From positions 2,852,001-2,916,000 of the forward strand of contig NZ_CP180191.1 in the NCBI RefSeq assembly GCF_047549485.1: a DNA stretch of 64,000 bases, written 5' to 3'. This document shows, one piece after another, positions 42,423-51,758 of this stretch. How positions within the stretch are numbered: position 1 is the stretch's first letter; every line of letters starts with the position of its first letter. Both the position numbers and the translations under genes were made by a program. The notes beneath the pieces are model-generated. The model ran no database searches. It was not told the origin of the DNA and was given only the letters and a program-made list of their open reading frames with translations. The DNA comes from Piscinibacterium candidicorallinum. GTDB taxonomy: Bacteria > Pseudomonadota > Gammaproteobacteria > Burkholderiales > Burkholderiaceae_C.

Positions 42423-44075
42423 TCACTGCTCGCGCAGGCGCTGCCAGTGCTGCATCAGCCCGAGAGTGGACGAGTCATGCAGCCCGGGCGCGGCTCCCGG
42501 TTGCAAGCCGGCGGCGATCGGCGTGGCCAGTTGCTTGCCCAGCTCCACGCCCCACTGGTCAAAGGAGTTGATGCCCCAGACGAGCCCCTGAACGAAGACC
42601 TTGTGTTCATACAGGGCCAGCAGCGCGCCAAGGGTGGCCGGGTCGAGTCGCCGCACCAGCAAGGTCGAACTGGGCCGGTTGCCCGGAAAGCTGCGATGCG
42701 GCGTGAGCCGTTCGGCCTCGGACGGCGCCATGCCGCCGCCAATCAGGTCCGTCCGGACTTCCTCCGCGGTCTTGCCACGCAGCAGCGCTTCGGATTGCGC
42801 GAAACAGTTGGCCGCCAGCAGGCGATGCTGATCCTCGAGGCCGCTTTCAGTGTGCGCCGCGAGGATGAAGTCCACCGGCACCACTTTAGGACCCTGGTGC
42901 AGCCACTGAAAGTAGGCGTGCTGCGCATTGGTTCCGGGCTCACCGAACACCAGCGGCCCGGTAGCGTAGCTGACGGTCTGACCATCGATCTGCACCCGCT
43001 TGCCATTGCTCTCCATGTCCAGCTGCTGCAGGTGCGCGGCAAAGCGGGATAGATTCTGCGCGTAGGGTGCGATTGCCAGCGCATCCAGCCCGAGGAAGTT
43101 GATGTTCCACAGACCGATGGCCGCCATCAGGACGGGCAGGTTGTGCTTGAAGGGTGCATCGCGGAAGTGCAGATCCATGGCGCGAGCGCCCGCCAGGAGG
43201 GCGCGGAAGTGCGCGCTTCCCAATGCAAGGGCGACAGGCAGTCCGATCGAGGACCAAACCGAGTAGCGGCCACCGACCCAATCCCAGAAGCCGAACATGT
43301 TGGCCGGATCGATGCCGAAGGACGCCACCTCGCGCCCGTTCGTGGACACGGCAACGAAGTGCTGGCGCGTTGCAGTCTCACCCAGATGCCCAATGAGCCA
43401 TTGGCGCGCGCTGCGCGCATTGGCCATGGTCTCCTGTGTGGTGAACGTCTTGCTCGCGATCACGAACAGCGTACGTGCAGGATCAAGCTGCTTGAGCACG
43501 CCCTTCAGATGCGCGCCATCCACATTCGAAACGAAGTGAACGCGCGGACCGCTGCAATACGGCTCCAGCGCCTGCACCATCATCTGCGGACCGAGGTCAC
43601 TGCCGCCGATGCCGATGTTGACCACATCGGTGATCGATGCACCCGTAGCGCCCGTCCACTGCCCGGCTCGCACGCGATCTGCAAACGCGAGCATCCGCTC
43701 GCGCACTTGCAGCACATCGGGCATGACGGGCGTGCCATCGGCCTGGTACAGGTCTTCCGCCTCGCCGCGCAGGGCCATGTGCATGACGGCGCGCCCCTCG
43801 GTGGTGTTGAGCGGTGCGCCACCAAACAGGCTGCTCACGGCAGGGCGCAGTGCACGCGCCTGCATCAGTTCGTCCAGCAGCGTCATGGTGCGCTCGTCCA
43901 CACGTTGCTTGCTGTAGTCGAGCAGGATGTGCGCATCAGCGCCGTCGAATTGCGCACTGAAGTGTTCGAAGCGCATCGGGTCTGCGCGCATGAGTTCGCG
44001 CAGACTGCTGGCGCCGAGCGCTTCGCATTGGGCCTGCAGCGCCTGCCATGCGGGGATCTGAGCAAGCGGGGTCAT
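42423..44075 (-). CDS. pgi: Glucose-6-phosphate isomerase
   Basis: Interconverts glucose-6-phosphate and fructose-6-phosphate. SIS-fold signatures IGIGGSDLGPQMM, VIASKTFTTQETMANA and the active-site HQGPKVVPVDFIL plus the C-terminal NSFDQWGVELGKQLA with the catalytic lysine are intact. 550 residues, full length. GGAGC before ATG 44075 supports this start. It follows eda by 19 bases as the last gene of the glk-hexR, eda, pgi operon. Confidence 0.97.
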   Translation of the reverse strand: MTPLAQIPAWQALQAQCEALGASSLRELMRADPMRFEHFSAQFDGADAHILLDYSKQRVDERTMTLLDELMQARALRPAVSSLFGGAPLNTTEGRAVMHMALRGEAEDLYQADGTPVMPDVLQVRERMLAFADRVRAGQWTGATGASITDVVNIGIGGSDLGPQMMVQALEPYCSGPRVHFVSNVDGAHLKGVLKQLDPARTLFVIASKTFTTQETMANARSARQWLIGHLGETATRQHFVAVSTNGREVASFGIDPANMFGFWDWVGGRYSVWSSIGLPVALALGSAHFRALLAGARAMDLHFRDAPFKHNLPVLMAAIGLWNINFLGLDALAIAPYAQNLSRFAAHLQQLDMESNGKRVQIDGQTVSYATGPLVFGEPGTNAQHAYFQWLHQGPKVVPVDFILAAHTESGLEDQHRLLAANCFAQSEALLRGKTAEEVRTDLIGGGMAPSEAERLTPHRSFPGNRPSSTLLVRRLDPATLGALLALYEHKVFVQGLVWGINSFDQWGVELGKQLATPIAAGLQPGAAPGLHDSSTLGLMQHWQRLREQ

Positions 44076-44094
44076 GGGTGCTCCGGTGCTGCGC

Positions 44095-44730
44095 TCAAGA
44101 ATTGGGACGCGCCAAAGACGCGGCCTCGCGGGCCTGTGCGCCGATCTGCGCCCAGCGACCCGCAGCCACATCAGCGGGCGCCACAAACCAGGAGCCCCCG
44201 ATGCAGGAGACATTGGGCAAGCTGAGAAAACTCGGCGCCGATTGCAGCGTGATGCCTCCTGTCGGGCAGAAGCGTACGTCGCGAAACACACTCGCGTAGG
44301 CCTTGAGCACCGGAACGCCGCCCATGGGTTCTGCCGGAAAAAACTTCAGACGCGTAAAGCCCGCGTCGCGCGCCTGCATCACCTCCGAAGGCGTGACCAC
44401 GCCGGGCAGCAGGGGCACGGTCACGTTGCGGGCAGCGGCAGCAAGCGTCGGGGTCAGCCCCGGAGACACCATGAATTGGGAGCCTGCGTCCACGGCCTGG
44501 CGCATCGCATCCGGCGTGGTTACCGTCCCGGCGCCGACGATGGCGCCCTGAACGCCGCGCATGGCCTCGATCGCGGCCAGCGCAGCGGGAGTGCGCAGCG
44601 TCACTTCCAGGACGCGCACGCCCGCCTCCACCAAGGTCTGTGCCAGCGGCTTGGCTTGCGCCACATCGTCGATGACGATGACCGGAATCACCGGGCCGTC
44701 GCCCATCAGTGCGTCAATATCGATCTGCAT
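44095..44730 (-). CDS. eda: KDPG aldolase (2-dehydro-3-deoxyphosphogluconate aldolase)
   Basis: Last step of the Entner-Doudoroff route: splits KDPG into pyruvate and glyceraldehyde-3-phosphate. The Schiff-base lysine is K130 in RLKFFPAEPMGG and the general base is E42 in VLEVTLRT; the phosphate-binding end is FCPTGGI. Its substrate KDPG is the known inducer that releases HexR from DNA, so the gene adjacent to hexR removes the inducer. No edd gene is in the window. Confidence 0.96.
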   Translation of the reverse strand: MQIDIDALMGDGPVIPVIVIDDVAQAKPLAQTLVEAGVRVLEVTLRTPAALAAIEAMRGVQGAIVGAGTVTTPDAMRQAVDAGSQFMVSPGLTPTLAAAARNVTVPLLPGVVTPSEVMQARDAGFTRLKFFPAEPMGGVPVLKAYASVFRDVRFCPTGGITLQSAPSFLSLPNVSCIGGSWFVAPADVAAGRWAQIGAQAREAASLARPNS

Positions 44731-44801
44731 CTCTGTTCTGCTTTCTTGAACGCGCCGGCCTGGGTCCCTCCCCCGAAGTCCGACGGTCGATTGAAGGAGG
44801 T

Positions 44802-46661
44802 TCAGCGCTGGCTGTGCGACACCATGCGCGCGAGCCGGTGTTCCGACCCCGCCTCGTTGGCGTCCATAGCCTCGGCGAGCTCGCTGGTTCCAAGCTCATC
44901 GGTCAAGCCGGCGCGCATGGCCACGCCAACCGCCAGGATGTCGATCACCAGCAGGTACAGCACGCGGCTGATCATGGGCACCTGCGTAGCCACGTCTTCG
45001 GAGTGATCCAGTGCAATGGTGATGGTGGCCTTCTTGGACAGCGGCGACTGATTCGCCGTGATGGCCACGACTTGCGCGCCCCGCTCCAGCGCGGCGTCCA
45101 CTGCGGCGTTCAGCTCGGGGATGCGACCCGTGCTGGAGATCACCACCAGCACGTCATCTGGCGTCAGCACATTGGCCGCCATGAGCTGCAGGCGCGGCTC
45201 GGTATGCGCCGCCGTCGGCAGGCCGAATCGCAGGAACTTGTACTGCGCGTCCTCGGCCACGATGCCGTAGTTGCCCACCGCGTAAAAGTCGATCCGCTTG
45301 GCCTTGAGCAGCAGCTCGATCGCCTGATCGATCGCCTTGCGATTGAGCTGGTCGCGGATCTGCAGGATGGCGCTGGCCGTGTTGCCAAGCACCTTGGCAC
45401 CGAGTTCGAGTGCGGTGTCTTCCACCGTGACCTGTGTGTGCGTAACCGGGATCGTGCCCGTGAGGCTGGAGGCCAGGCGCAGCTTGAAGTCCGACAGGCC
45501 TTCGCAACCGAGCGTCCGACAGAAGCGGATCACGGTAGGCTGGCTCACGTCTGCCGCACGCGCGATCTCCATGATCGGATCGTTCAGGATCGAGCGCGGA
45601 CGCGAGAGCACCACATCGGCCACGCGACGCTCGGCCGGCGAGAGTTCGCGGTGTAGTTGCCGGATGCGGTCGAGGATGGAGGCGCCACCGCTGCGCTTGC
45701 GCAGCTGCGCGTCCAGGATCGCCGCCACGCCAATGAAGGTGGCCTGATCCGCGGTGATCACATAGGTGGGAATGCTGGCCACGAAGCCGGAGAATCGACC
45801 CTTGCTCTCGAATCGACGCCGGAAAGCCGACTGGTCGAAGTATTCGCCCAGGCGGGGCACGATCGCACCGCCTATATAGATGCCGCCGAAGGCACCCAGC
45901 GTCACGGCGAGGTTGGCCGCCACCGCGCCGAGCATGCCGCAGAACACCTCAAGTGTCTGTTCGCATAGCGCACACTGCTTGGAGAGCCCGCGGCTGGTGA
46001 TATCCAGCGCGCTGAGCGCCTCGGCAGGCTTGCCGGCGAGATGGCACAGCGCCTTGTACATCAGCTCAAGGCCACTGCCTGAGAGCAGCCGCTCGGCTGA
46101 CACGTGCGAATACTGCGTCCACGCGAACTCGAGAATCGCGACCTCGCGCTCATCGGTGGGCGAGAAGCTGACGTGGCCACCTTCGGAGCCGAGCGAGATC
46201 CAGCCGTCATCGGCCGGGATCAGGCCGGAAACACCCAGGCCGGTGCCCGCGCCCAGCAGGCCGATGACGCTGCGCGCCCGCGCCTGGCCGCCACCGATCT
46301 GGCGGCGCTGGTCCTCACGCAGGTGCGGCACGCCCACGGCCAATGCAGTGAAGTCGTTCACCACCAGCAGCGTGTCCAGACCGCAGTCCAGCCGGGTCTG
46401 CTCGATCGAGAACTGCCAGTGGTAGTTGGTCATGCGGACGAGGTCGCCCTCGACCGGGTTGGAGATGGCCACGGCACCATGACGCACGTCCATGTCCTCG
46501 ACCATGGCGAGGTAGGCCTTCAGTGCGCTGCCGAAGTCCGGGTAGTCGGCGCAGCGCAGGGTCTCAAGCCGCTCGAAGCGCCCGCGCTCGCGCTCCACGG
46601 CAAATCGGGCGAAGGTGCTGCCAATGTCGGCCAGCAGACGTGCACCGTCGGAAAAAGCCAT
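44802..46661 (-). CDS. Glucokinase-HexR fusion protein (glucokinase domain plus RpiR-type regulator)
   Basis: Residues 1-330 are a glucokinase, 335-410 an RpiR HTH (RRVADVVLSRPRSI, then AADVSQPTVIRFCRTLGCEG), and about 455-590 a sugar-isomerase (SIS) domain that should bind KDPG. The same fusion is known in Burkholderia and Ralstonia, with the gene named glk. Sugar-site residues are kept (D103 in VVNDFTAL, E160 and H163 in SEGGHVSF, E190 in HVSAERL), but the phosphate-1 loop, normally DIGGTNAR, reads DIGSTFAR at 12-19. The ATP-loop Gly and Asn are therefore replaced. A HexR-like operator lies 125 bases upstream. 619 residues. Confidence 0.93.
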   Translation of the reverse strand: MAFSDGARLLADIGSTFARFAVERERGRFERLETLRCADYPDFGSALKAYLAMVEDMDVRHGAVAISNPVEGDLVRMTNYHWQFSIEQTRLDCGLDTLLVVNDFTALAVGVPHLREDQRRQIGGGQARARSVIGLLGAGTGLGVSGLIPADDGWISLGSEGGHVSFSPTDEREVAILEFAWTQYSHVSAERLLSGSGLELMYKALCHLAGKPAEALSALDITSRGLSKQCALCEQTLEVFCGMLGAVAANLAVTLGAFGGIYIGGAIVPRLGEYFDQSAFRRRFESKGRFSGFVASIPTYVITADQATFIGVAAILDAQLRKRSGGASILDRIRQLHRELSPAERRVADVVLSRPRSILNDPIMEIARAADVSQPTVIRFCRTLGCEGLSDFKLRLASSLTGTIPVTHTQVTVEDTALELGAKVLGNTASAILQIRDQLNRKAIDQAIELLLKAKRIDFYAVGNYGIVAEDAQYKFLRFGLPTAAHTEPRLQLMAANVLTPDDVLVVISSTGRIPELNAAVDAALERGAQVVAITANQSPLSKKATITIALDHSEDVATQVPMISRVLYLLVIDILAVGVAMRAGLTDELGTSELAEAMDANEAGSEHRLARMVSHSQR

Positions 46662-46785
46662 CCTCTATCCTTTTTCTATCGCTCTATCGGCGGCCGCTTG
46701 TGGCGGTCTTGGTCGCAAATCGCGGCAAGTCGCTGACTCAAGCGTGCGACTACATCCGCGTTGTTGTTCGTCGAAGGCCGACCTT

Positions 46786-46800
46786 TGTAGCATTGTTACG
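46786..46800. promoter_or_regulatory. HexR-like operator upstream of glk-hexR
   Basis: TGTAGCATTGTTACG fits TGTARY-N3-RYTACA with one mismatch at the last base. It sits 125 bases ahead of the glk-hexR start and 50 bases from the end of the halogenase gene, suggesting autoregulation. Confidence 0.55.
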
Positions 46801-46849
46801 CAAATCAGCCTGGAATTTGTTTGTTGAGCATCGCCCTGGCGCGAAGGCA

Positions 46850-48406
46850 TCACGCGGCGGATTGGGTGACCCCGTGCAGGGGATCGGCAGCCCGTCTGGC
46901 TGCGCAGTGTGCCGCGATGTATTGCGCATGCGTCGGCATGCCCACCACACAGTTGGCGATCACCTGTCGCACGCTGGCCAGATAGCGCTCCGCGTCCGCC
47001 GTCGGCACGAGATCAGCCAGGGGATGGTGGCTGGCGGGGCGCAGCCCCTGGCCATGCATCACCTGCAGCCAAGCCACTTCGGAGAAGAGCTCGGCCCCTT
47101 CACGGAAGATCCGCCCGCGACTTTCGTACAAGGCCATGCGCATCTTCAGACTCGCCGGCACGTCCATGTTGCGGCAAGCACGCCAGAACGCTGAATCGTC
47201 ACGCTGATTGGCGTGATAGTGCAGGATCAGGAAGTCACGGATGCTCTCGAACTCCAGACGCGTGATCCGGTTGTACTCGTCGATGTCGGCTGCGCTGAAC
47301 TCGCGGTCCGGGAAGAAGTTGATAATCCGCGCGATCGCGGTCTGGATCAGATGGATGCTGGTGGACTCCAGCGGTTCCATGAAGCCGCTGGACAGGCCCA
47401 CCGCCACCACGTTGTGCTTCCACGGCGTCTTGCGCATGCCGGTGACAAACTTCAGCGTCCGCGGCGAGGCGAGTACCTCCCCCTGCACGTTGGCCAGCAG
47501 CACGGCTGTGGCTTCGTCCTCGCTCATATGCCGGCTGCAGAACACGTGACCGTTGCCCACTCGGTGCTGCAGCGGGATGCGCCACTGCCAGCCCGCAGTG
47601 TGGGCGGTTGCGCGGGTGTAGGGAATCGGCGGCTCCACTGACGCTGTCGGCACCGCAATCGCCCGGTCACAGGGCAGATAGTGCGTCCAGTCCTCGTAGC
47701 CTGATTGCAGGGTCTGCTCAATCAGCAAACCACGAAAACCCGAGCAGTCGATGAAGAAGTCGCCGGCGACCACGCTGCCACTCTCCAGGCGCACGCCGCT
47801 CACATGCCCGTTTTCGGCCGATCGCTGCACATCGAGAATCTTGCCCTCGATGCGGCGTACGCCGCGTGCCTCGGCATAGCGGCGCAGATAGCGGGCGTAC
47901 AGGCCGGCATCGAAATGGAAGGCATAGGCAATCTCCGACAGCGGTGAGTTGCGCAGTTCCAGTTGCGGCCGGCTGAACTTGCCTGACGCCGCCGCCATGC
48001 GGGTGATCGAGTATTCCGCGATGTCTGCCGCCTTGCCCGCGGCAAAGAGCTTGTGCCAGTACTGCTCAAAGGGCACGGTGTAGAGATCCTGGCCGAAGCG
48101 GCCGAAGCCGTGCGTGTAACGCTCGCCGATCCGGCCCCAATTCACGAACTCGATGCCGAGCTTGAAGGAGCCCTGCGTCTCGCGGACGAACTCGTCCTCG
48201 TCGATCTCCAGCACCTTGTTGTAGTTCTGGATCGGAGGAATCGTGGCTTCGCCGACACCCACAGTGGAAATCTCATCGGACTCCACCAAAGTGATGTTGA
48301 AACCGCCGCGCAGAAGCTTGGCGAATGCTGCGGCTGTCATCCAGCCGGCGGTGCCGCCACCCACGATGACGATGTTCTTGATGTGCTGAGAAGTCTCGGA
48401 ATTCAT
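46850..48406 (-). CDS. Tryptophan-halogenase-like flavoprotein
   Basis: A 518-residue FAD-dependent protein with the Rossmann motif VGGGTAGWMTAA, the halogenase hallmark WQWRIP (W-x-W-x-I-P), and K82 in SFKLGIEF aligned to the catalytic Lys79 of PrnA; the conserved Glu region MEPLESTSIHL is also present. In Caulobacter and Xanthomonas relatives such genes stand beside TonB-dependent receptors for plant or starch sugars, and their real substrate there is unproven. Position 55-130 bases behind the TonB receptor gene here follows that pattern. Whether it halogenates free tryptophan is an open question. Confidence 0.9.
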   Translation of the reverse strand: MNSETSQHIKNIVIVGGGTAGWMTAAAFAKLLRGGFNITLVESDEISTVGVGEATIPPIQNYNKVLEIDEDEFVRETQGSFKLGIEFVNWGRIGERYTHGFGRFGQDLYTVPFEQYWHKLFAAGKAADIAEYSITRMAAASGKFSRPQLELRNSPLSEIAYAFHFDAGLYARYLRRYAEARGVRRIEGKILDVQRSAENGHVSGVRLESGSVVAGDFFIDCSGFRGLLIEQTLQSGYEDWTHYLPCDRAIAVPTASVEPPIPYTRATAHTAGWQWRIPLQHRVGNGHVFCSRHMSEDEATAVLLANVQGEVLASPRTLKFVTGMRKTPWKHNVVAVGLSSGFMEPLESTSIHLIQTAIARIINFFPDREFSAADIDEYNRITRLEFESIRDFLILHYHANQRDDSAFWRACRNMDVPASLKMRMALYESRGRIFREGAELFSEVAWLQVMHGQGLRPASHHPLADLVPTADAERYLASVRQVIANCVVGMPTHAQYIAAHCAARRAADPLHGVTQSAA

Positions 48407-48475
48407 GGAACTGCCCGGCCCGACGTGAATGCGGGCTTACTGCCTGATTGAACCAGCGTGACTGGCGTGCCGACG

Positions 48476-48516
48476 AAAAAAAACCCTTGCCGGCGCGGGG
48501 CCGACAAGGGTTTGTC
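48476..48516 (-). terminator. Terminator after the TonB-dependent receptor gene
   Basis: On the minus strand AAACCCTTGTCGGC and GCCGGCAAGGGTTT pair around CCCGC, followed by TTTTTTCG. It lies 15 bases after the receptor stop and may still allow read-through to the halogenase. Confidence 0.85.
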
Positions 48517-48530
48517 TCACACCAAAGTGC

Positions 48531-51479
48531 TTACAGCTTGTAGTTGATACCGAGGTACCAGGTCTGGCTGCCGGGCGAGTTCTCGATGATGTTCGACTTG
48601 TCGCCGCGATAGCGCACAAAGGGCGTCTTGCTGACGTTGGCGACCTGGAACAGCACGCCGAGACCCTTGGCCACGCCACGCTGGAACTCGTAGCCGATCT
48701 GTGCGTCCGTGTAGGCCTGACCCTTCACGTAGGTGAGCTGGCGGTCACCAAAGATGTCAGAGACTTCACCCACGAAGTCCGAACGGAAGTTCCGGGCAAT
48801 ACGTACCTGGAAGCCGTTCTTCTCGTAGTAGGCGGCCAGGTTGGCCGTCATCTTCGACAGACCGGGCAGCGGGATCGTGCTGGAGCCCAGATCGGTGCCG
48901 CGCACGCCGCTGGAGGGCAGGCGCACCTTGCTCGTGGTGTTGGCGTAGTTCGCGAACAGGCCGAAACCGTCAAGGTGCGGCGTCAGCAGCGAGAACGGCA
49001 GCGAGGCGCCCAGCTCATAGCCCTGGATCGAACCGCCCGAACCGTTCTCCGGACGCGTCAGCAGGCCGACGGTGGAGCCAGACGGCGGACGCGGGCTGCT
49101 CGCACTCAGGAAGGGTGCGAAGTCGAACACGCGCGTCGTATTCAGGATGTAGGTGTCCAGATCCTTGTAGAACACGGCGGCCGAGAGTTGGCCCTTGTTG
49201 CCGTAGTACTTCTCCAGCGACAGGTCGATGGCGTTGGCGCGGAAGGGCTCAAGCAGCGGGTTGCCCGAACCACCTTCGATGCGAGGCGCACGAGCGGCAG
49301 CCGAGCCCGGGGTGGTGCCGGGGAAATCCGAGTTGGGCGAGTTGTTCACGCCGAAGCCGAGGCTGGCGCGCATATCGTTCATGGTCGGACGGGCCATCAC
49401 CTTCGCGACGGCAAAGCGCAGCGCGGTGTCATTACCCAGATCGAACTTGACGTTGGCCGCCGGCAGGATGTCCGAGTACTTCTTGCCCGAGCCCACGCGC
49501 TGGCGCACGCAGACATCGTTCGGGCAGGGGCCGCCGTCGGTGGAGAAGGCGCTGGACGACTGATCCGAATTCACGAACTGTGCGCCGGCGTTGCCGCTGA
49601 CGGGCATGCCGAACAGGGTGGTATCCATGTCGAGGCGACCGAACAGCGTGGTCACCTTCTCATTGACACGCCAGTCCTTCTGGTTGACGTCCGGCACGAG
49701 CTTGGCTGCGACCTGATAGATGCTGCCGACCGAGCCGCTCGGATCCCAGGTCACGACCTGGAAGCCGCCGAGCTGGGGAATGCCGGCCACACCGCTGCCA
49801 GGGACGGCCACGGAAGCGAAGGGGTTGCCGCCGGGGATAACCAGACGACCTTCGACATAGGCACGGACCTTTTCGCGATCGGTGTAGTTCAGGCCGACTT
49901 CAGCTGTGGAGAAGAACCAGCCGTCCGGCAGGGCACGCTTCACGCTGCCGCGCACGGCGCTGATCTTGTCATCCACAAACGGGAGCTTGGAGTAGCCCGC
50001 CTGCGGCAGGCTCGATCCACCGCCCCAGCCCATGACGTCGGTCAGACCCACCTGACCACGATCGGCATAGTTGCGGCTGGTCGTGTAGCGGGCGTTCTGC
50101 ACGCCACTGCCGGTGCCGTTGAAGCCGGTCCAGCTGATGGTCTCACCAGGCAAAGAGGGGTTGGCACTGCCGGCCAGACCTGCGGTGGTCTCGAGCACGC
50201 CGCCGCGGCGCTTGACCTTGCCGGTGCTCAGGTCGACGTCCACCGTCCAGTCGCCGAGGTTCAGCTTGTTGTTCCAGCCAAACGAGTTGAGGGTGATCTC
50301 GGTCTGTTGAGAGTCGTTGCGGACCACGCCCTTGAAGTTGTCAAACGTCCCGCTGACCCAGTTGCCACCCACCAGGGTGCCTGCGGTCAGGTTGCCGCCG
50401 GGGTCGTAGCCGCCCGCGCTGGAGAAGCCGATCGGGGCCTGGAAGCCGCGGGTCAGCTTGCGCTCGTCGGACTTGGAATAGAACATGTCCAGCGTGCTGT
50501 TCCAGACCTTGTTGGGCTTGAACTGCACGGTGCCGGCGAAGCCGTCACGCTTGAAGGTGGTCTTGTCGACCCAAGCGTTGAAGCCGCCCGGCGCGTTGCC
50601 GGTCTGACCGCCGGGGCCAGCGACGTTGTTAGCCACGCCCCAAACTTCGAAGCGGCTGAATTCGGCGCCCTTGTCATCGAGACGGGCATAGCCCAGCGCG
50701 ACGCCCAGCTTGCGGTCCATGAACTGGTCGATATAGGCGATGCTGAAGCGGTCGCCATTGCCCTGCTGCGCAAGGCCGATGCCGCTCTTGGCATCGCGAT
50801 AGTTCACGGCAATCGTGCGGCCCGACGCATTCAGGGGGCGCACAGTCTGCAGATCGATGGTGCCTGACAGGCCCTGACCGAGCAGCGACGCGGTCGGCGT
50901 CTTGTAGACGACAGCGCCGGAAAGCAGTTCTGCGGGGTACTGGTCGAACTCGACGCCACGGCTGTCGCCGGAGGACACCTGTTCGCGACCATTGAGCAAT
51001 GCGGTGGAGAAGTCGCCGGACAGGCCGCGGATCGAGATCTGCTGGGCACGGCCGCTGTTGTTGGTGCGCTGCGTGGTCACGCCTGGCAGACGGGCGATCG
51101 ACTCGGCGATCGAGACGTCAGGCAGCTTGCCCACGTCTTCGGCGGATATGGCTTCCACCACACCGTCGGCATCTCTCTTGACGGTGATGGCGGCTTCGAT
51201 GGCGCGGCGGATACCGGTCACGGTGACGGTATCGACCTTCTTGGCCTCGTCTTCTTTCTTCTTCTTTTCAGCCGCGGCCTTTTCAGCGGCGGCCTTTTCG
51301 GCTTCCGTCTGGGCTTGCGGTGCCGCGGGGGCGGCCGGGGCCTGCTGGGCGAATGCCGCACCGCCCAAGGCAAGCATCAGCACGGTCACACTGACTGCGG
51401 CCGGCTGGATGGCAAGGCGCGAACGCTCTGCCTGGGCGCCGAGGTTGCCCTCTTGGCGCTGGCTCTTACTACGCTTCAT
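48531..51479 (-). CDS. TonB-dependent outer-membrane receptor (Xanthomonas/Caulobacter-type)
   Basis: A 982-residue transporter for scarce substrates, most likely maltodextrins given the context. Signal peptide to about A45, then an unusual linker at 46-81 of alanine, glutamate and lysine (EKAAAEKAAAEKKKKEDEAK), a TonB box-like DTVTVTG at 83-89, plug domain with RLPGVTTQRTNNSGRAQQIS, and a 22-strand barrel ending in a terminal aromatic-rich strand (YLGINYKL). Plug features belong to the TonB-Xanth-Caul subfamily. GAGGAG precedes ATG 51479. Two HexR-like sites lie upstream at 51585 and 51744. Confidence 0.93.
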   Translation of the reverse strand: MKRSKSQRQEGNLGAQAERSRLAIQPAAVSVTVLMLALGGAAFAQQAPAAPAAPQAQTEAEKAAAEKAAAEKKKKEDEAKKVDTVTVTGIRRAIEAAITVKRDADGVVEAISAEDVGKLPDVSIAESIARLPGVTTQRTNNSGRAQQISIRGLSGDFSTALLNGREQVSSGDSRGVEFDQYPAELLSGAVVYKTPTASLLGQGLSGTIDLQTVRPLNASGRTIAVNYRDAKSGIGLAQQGNGDRFSIAYIDQFMDRKLGVALGYARLDDKGAEFSRFEVWGVANNVAGPGGQTGNAPGGFNAWVDKTTFKRDGFAGTVQFKPNKVWNSTLDMFYSKSDERKLTRGFQAPIGFSSAGGYDPGGNLTAGTLVGGNWVSGTFDNFKGVVRNDSQQTEITLNSFGWNNKLNLGDWTVDVDLSTGKVKRRGGVLETTAGLAGSANPSLPGETISWTGFNGTGSGVQNARYTTSRNYADRGQVGLTDVMGWGGGSSLPQAGYSKLPFVDDKISAVRGSVKRALPDGWFFSTAEVGLNYTDREKVRAYVEGRLVIPGGNPFASVAVPGSGVAGIPQLGGFQVVTWDPSGSVGSIYQVAAKLVPDVNQKDWRVNEKVTTLFGRLDMDTTLFGMPVSGNAGAQFVNSDQSSSAFSTDGGPCPNDVCVRQRVGSGKKYSDILPAANVKFDLGNDTALRFAVAKVMARPTMNDMRASLGFGVNNSPNSDFPGTTPGSAAARAPRIEGGSGNPLLEPFRANAIDLSLEKYYGNKGQLSAAVFYKDLDTYILNTTRVFDFAPFLSASSPRPPSGSTVGLLTRPENGSGGSIQGYELGASLPFSLLTPHLDGFGLFANYANTTSKVRLPSSGVRGTDLGSSTIPLPGLSKMTANLAAYYEKNGFQVRIARNFRSDFVGEVSDIFGDRQLTYVKGQAYTDAQIGYEFQRGVAKGLGVLFQVANVSKTPFVRYRGDKSNIIENSPGSQTWYLGINYKL

Positions 51480-51584
51480 CGATGTCTCCTCACGTGTTCC
51501 CCGCACTGCCTCCCCCCGGGAGCGCCAGCCTGAGAATGTTGTTGCCCGCGTGTTTTCCACGTTTTCCCCGGGCATAAGCAGATT

Positions 51585-51599
51585 TGTAGCAAAACTAGA
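51585..51599. promoter_or_regulatory. HexR-like operator near the TonB receptor promoter
   Basis: TGTAGCAAAACTAGA: left half perfect, right half ACTA-GA instead of ACTACA. 106 bases before the receptor start codon. Confidence 0.5.
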
Positions 51600-51743
51600 T
51601 TCAGTGTCAACACATTCGGTTACTTAAGGCGTTCGGGCGCACCGGAAATGCGCTGCGGCGCAGCATGAAATTGCCGTAAATCCTTGTTTTCATTGACTTT
51701 TTCCTCGGGTCCCGCGCGCGCCGTCCGCGACATGAAGTGAGTC

Positions 51744-51758
51744 TGTAGCGCAACTACA
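51744..51758. promoter_or_regulatory. HexR-like operator, distal upstream of the receptor
   Basis: TGTAGCGCAACTACA: both halves of the palindrome intact except for the C/A inner pair. It lies 265 bases before the receptor and 451 before the MATE gene. Confidence 0.55.

Noticed and set aside
48975..50867. Long rightward frame antisense to the TonB receptor
   Set aside because: Shadow of the receptor gene, no ribosome binding site and no domain.
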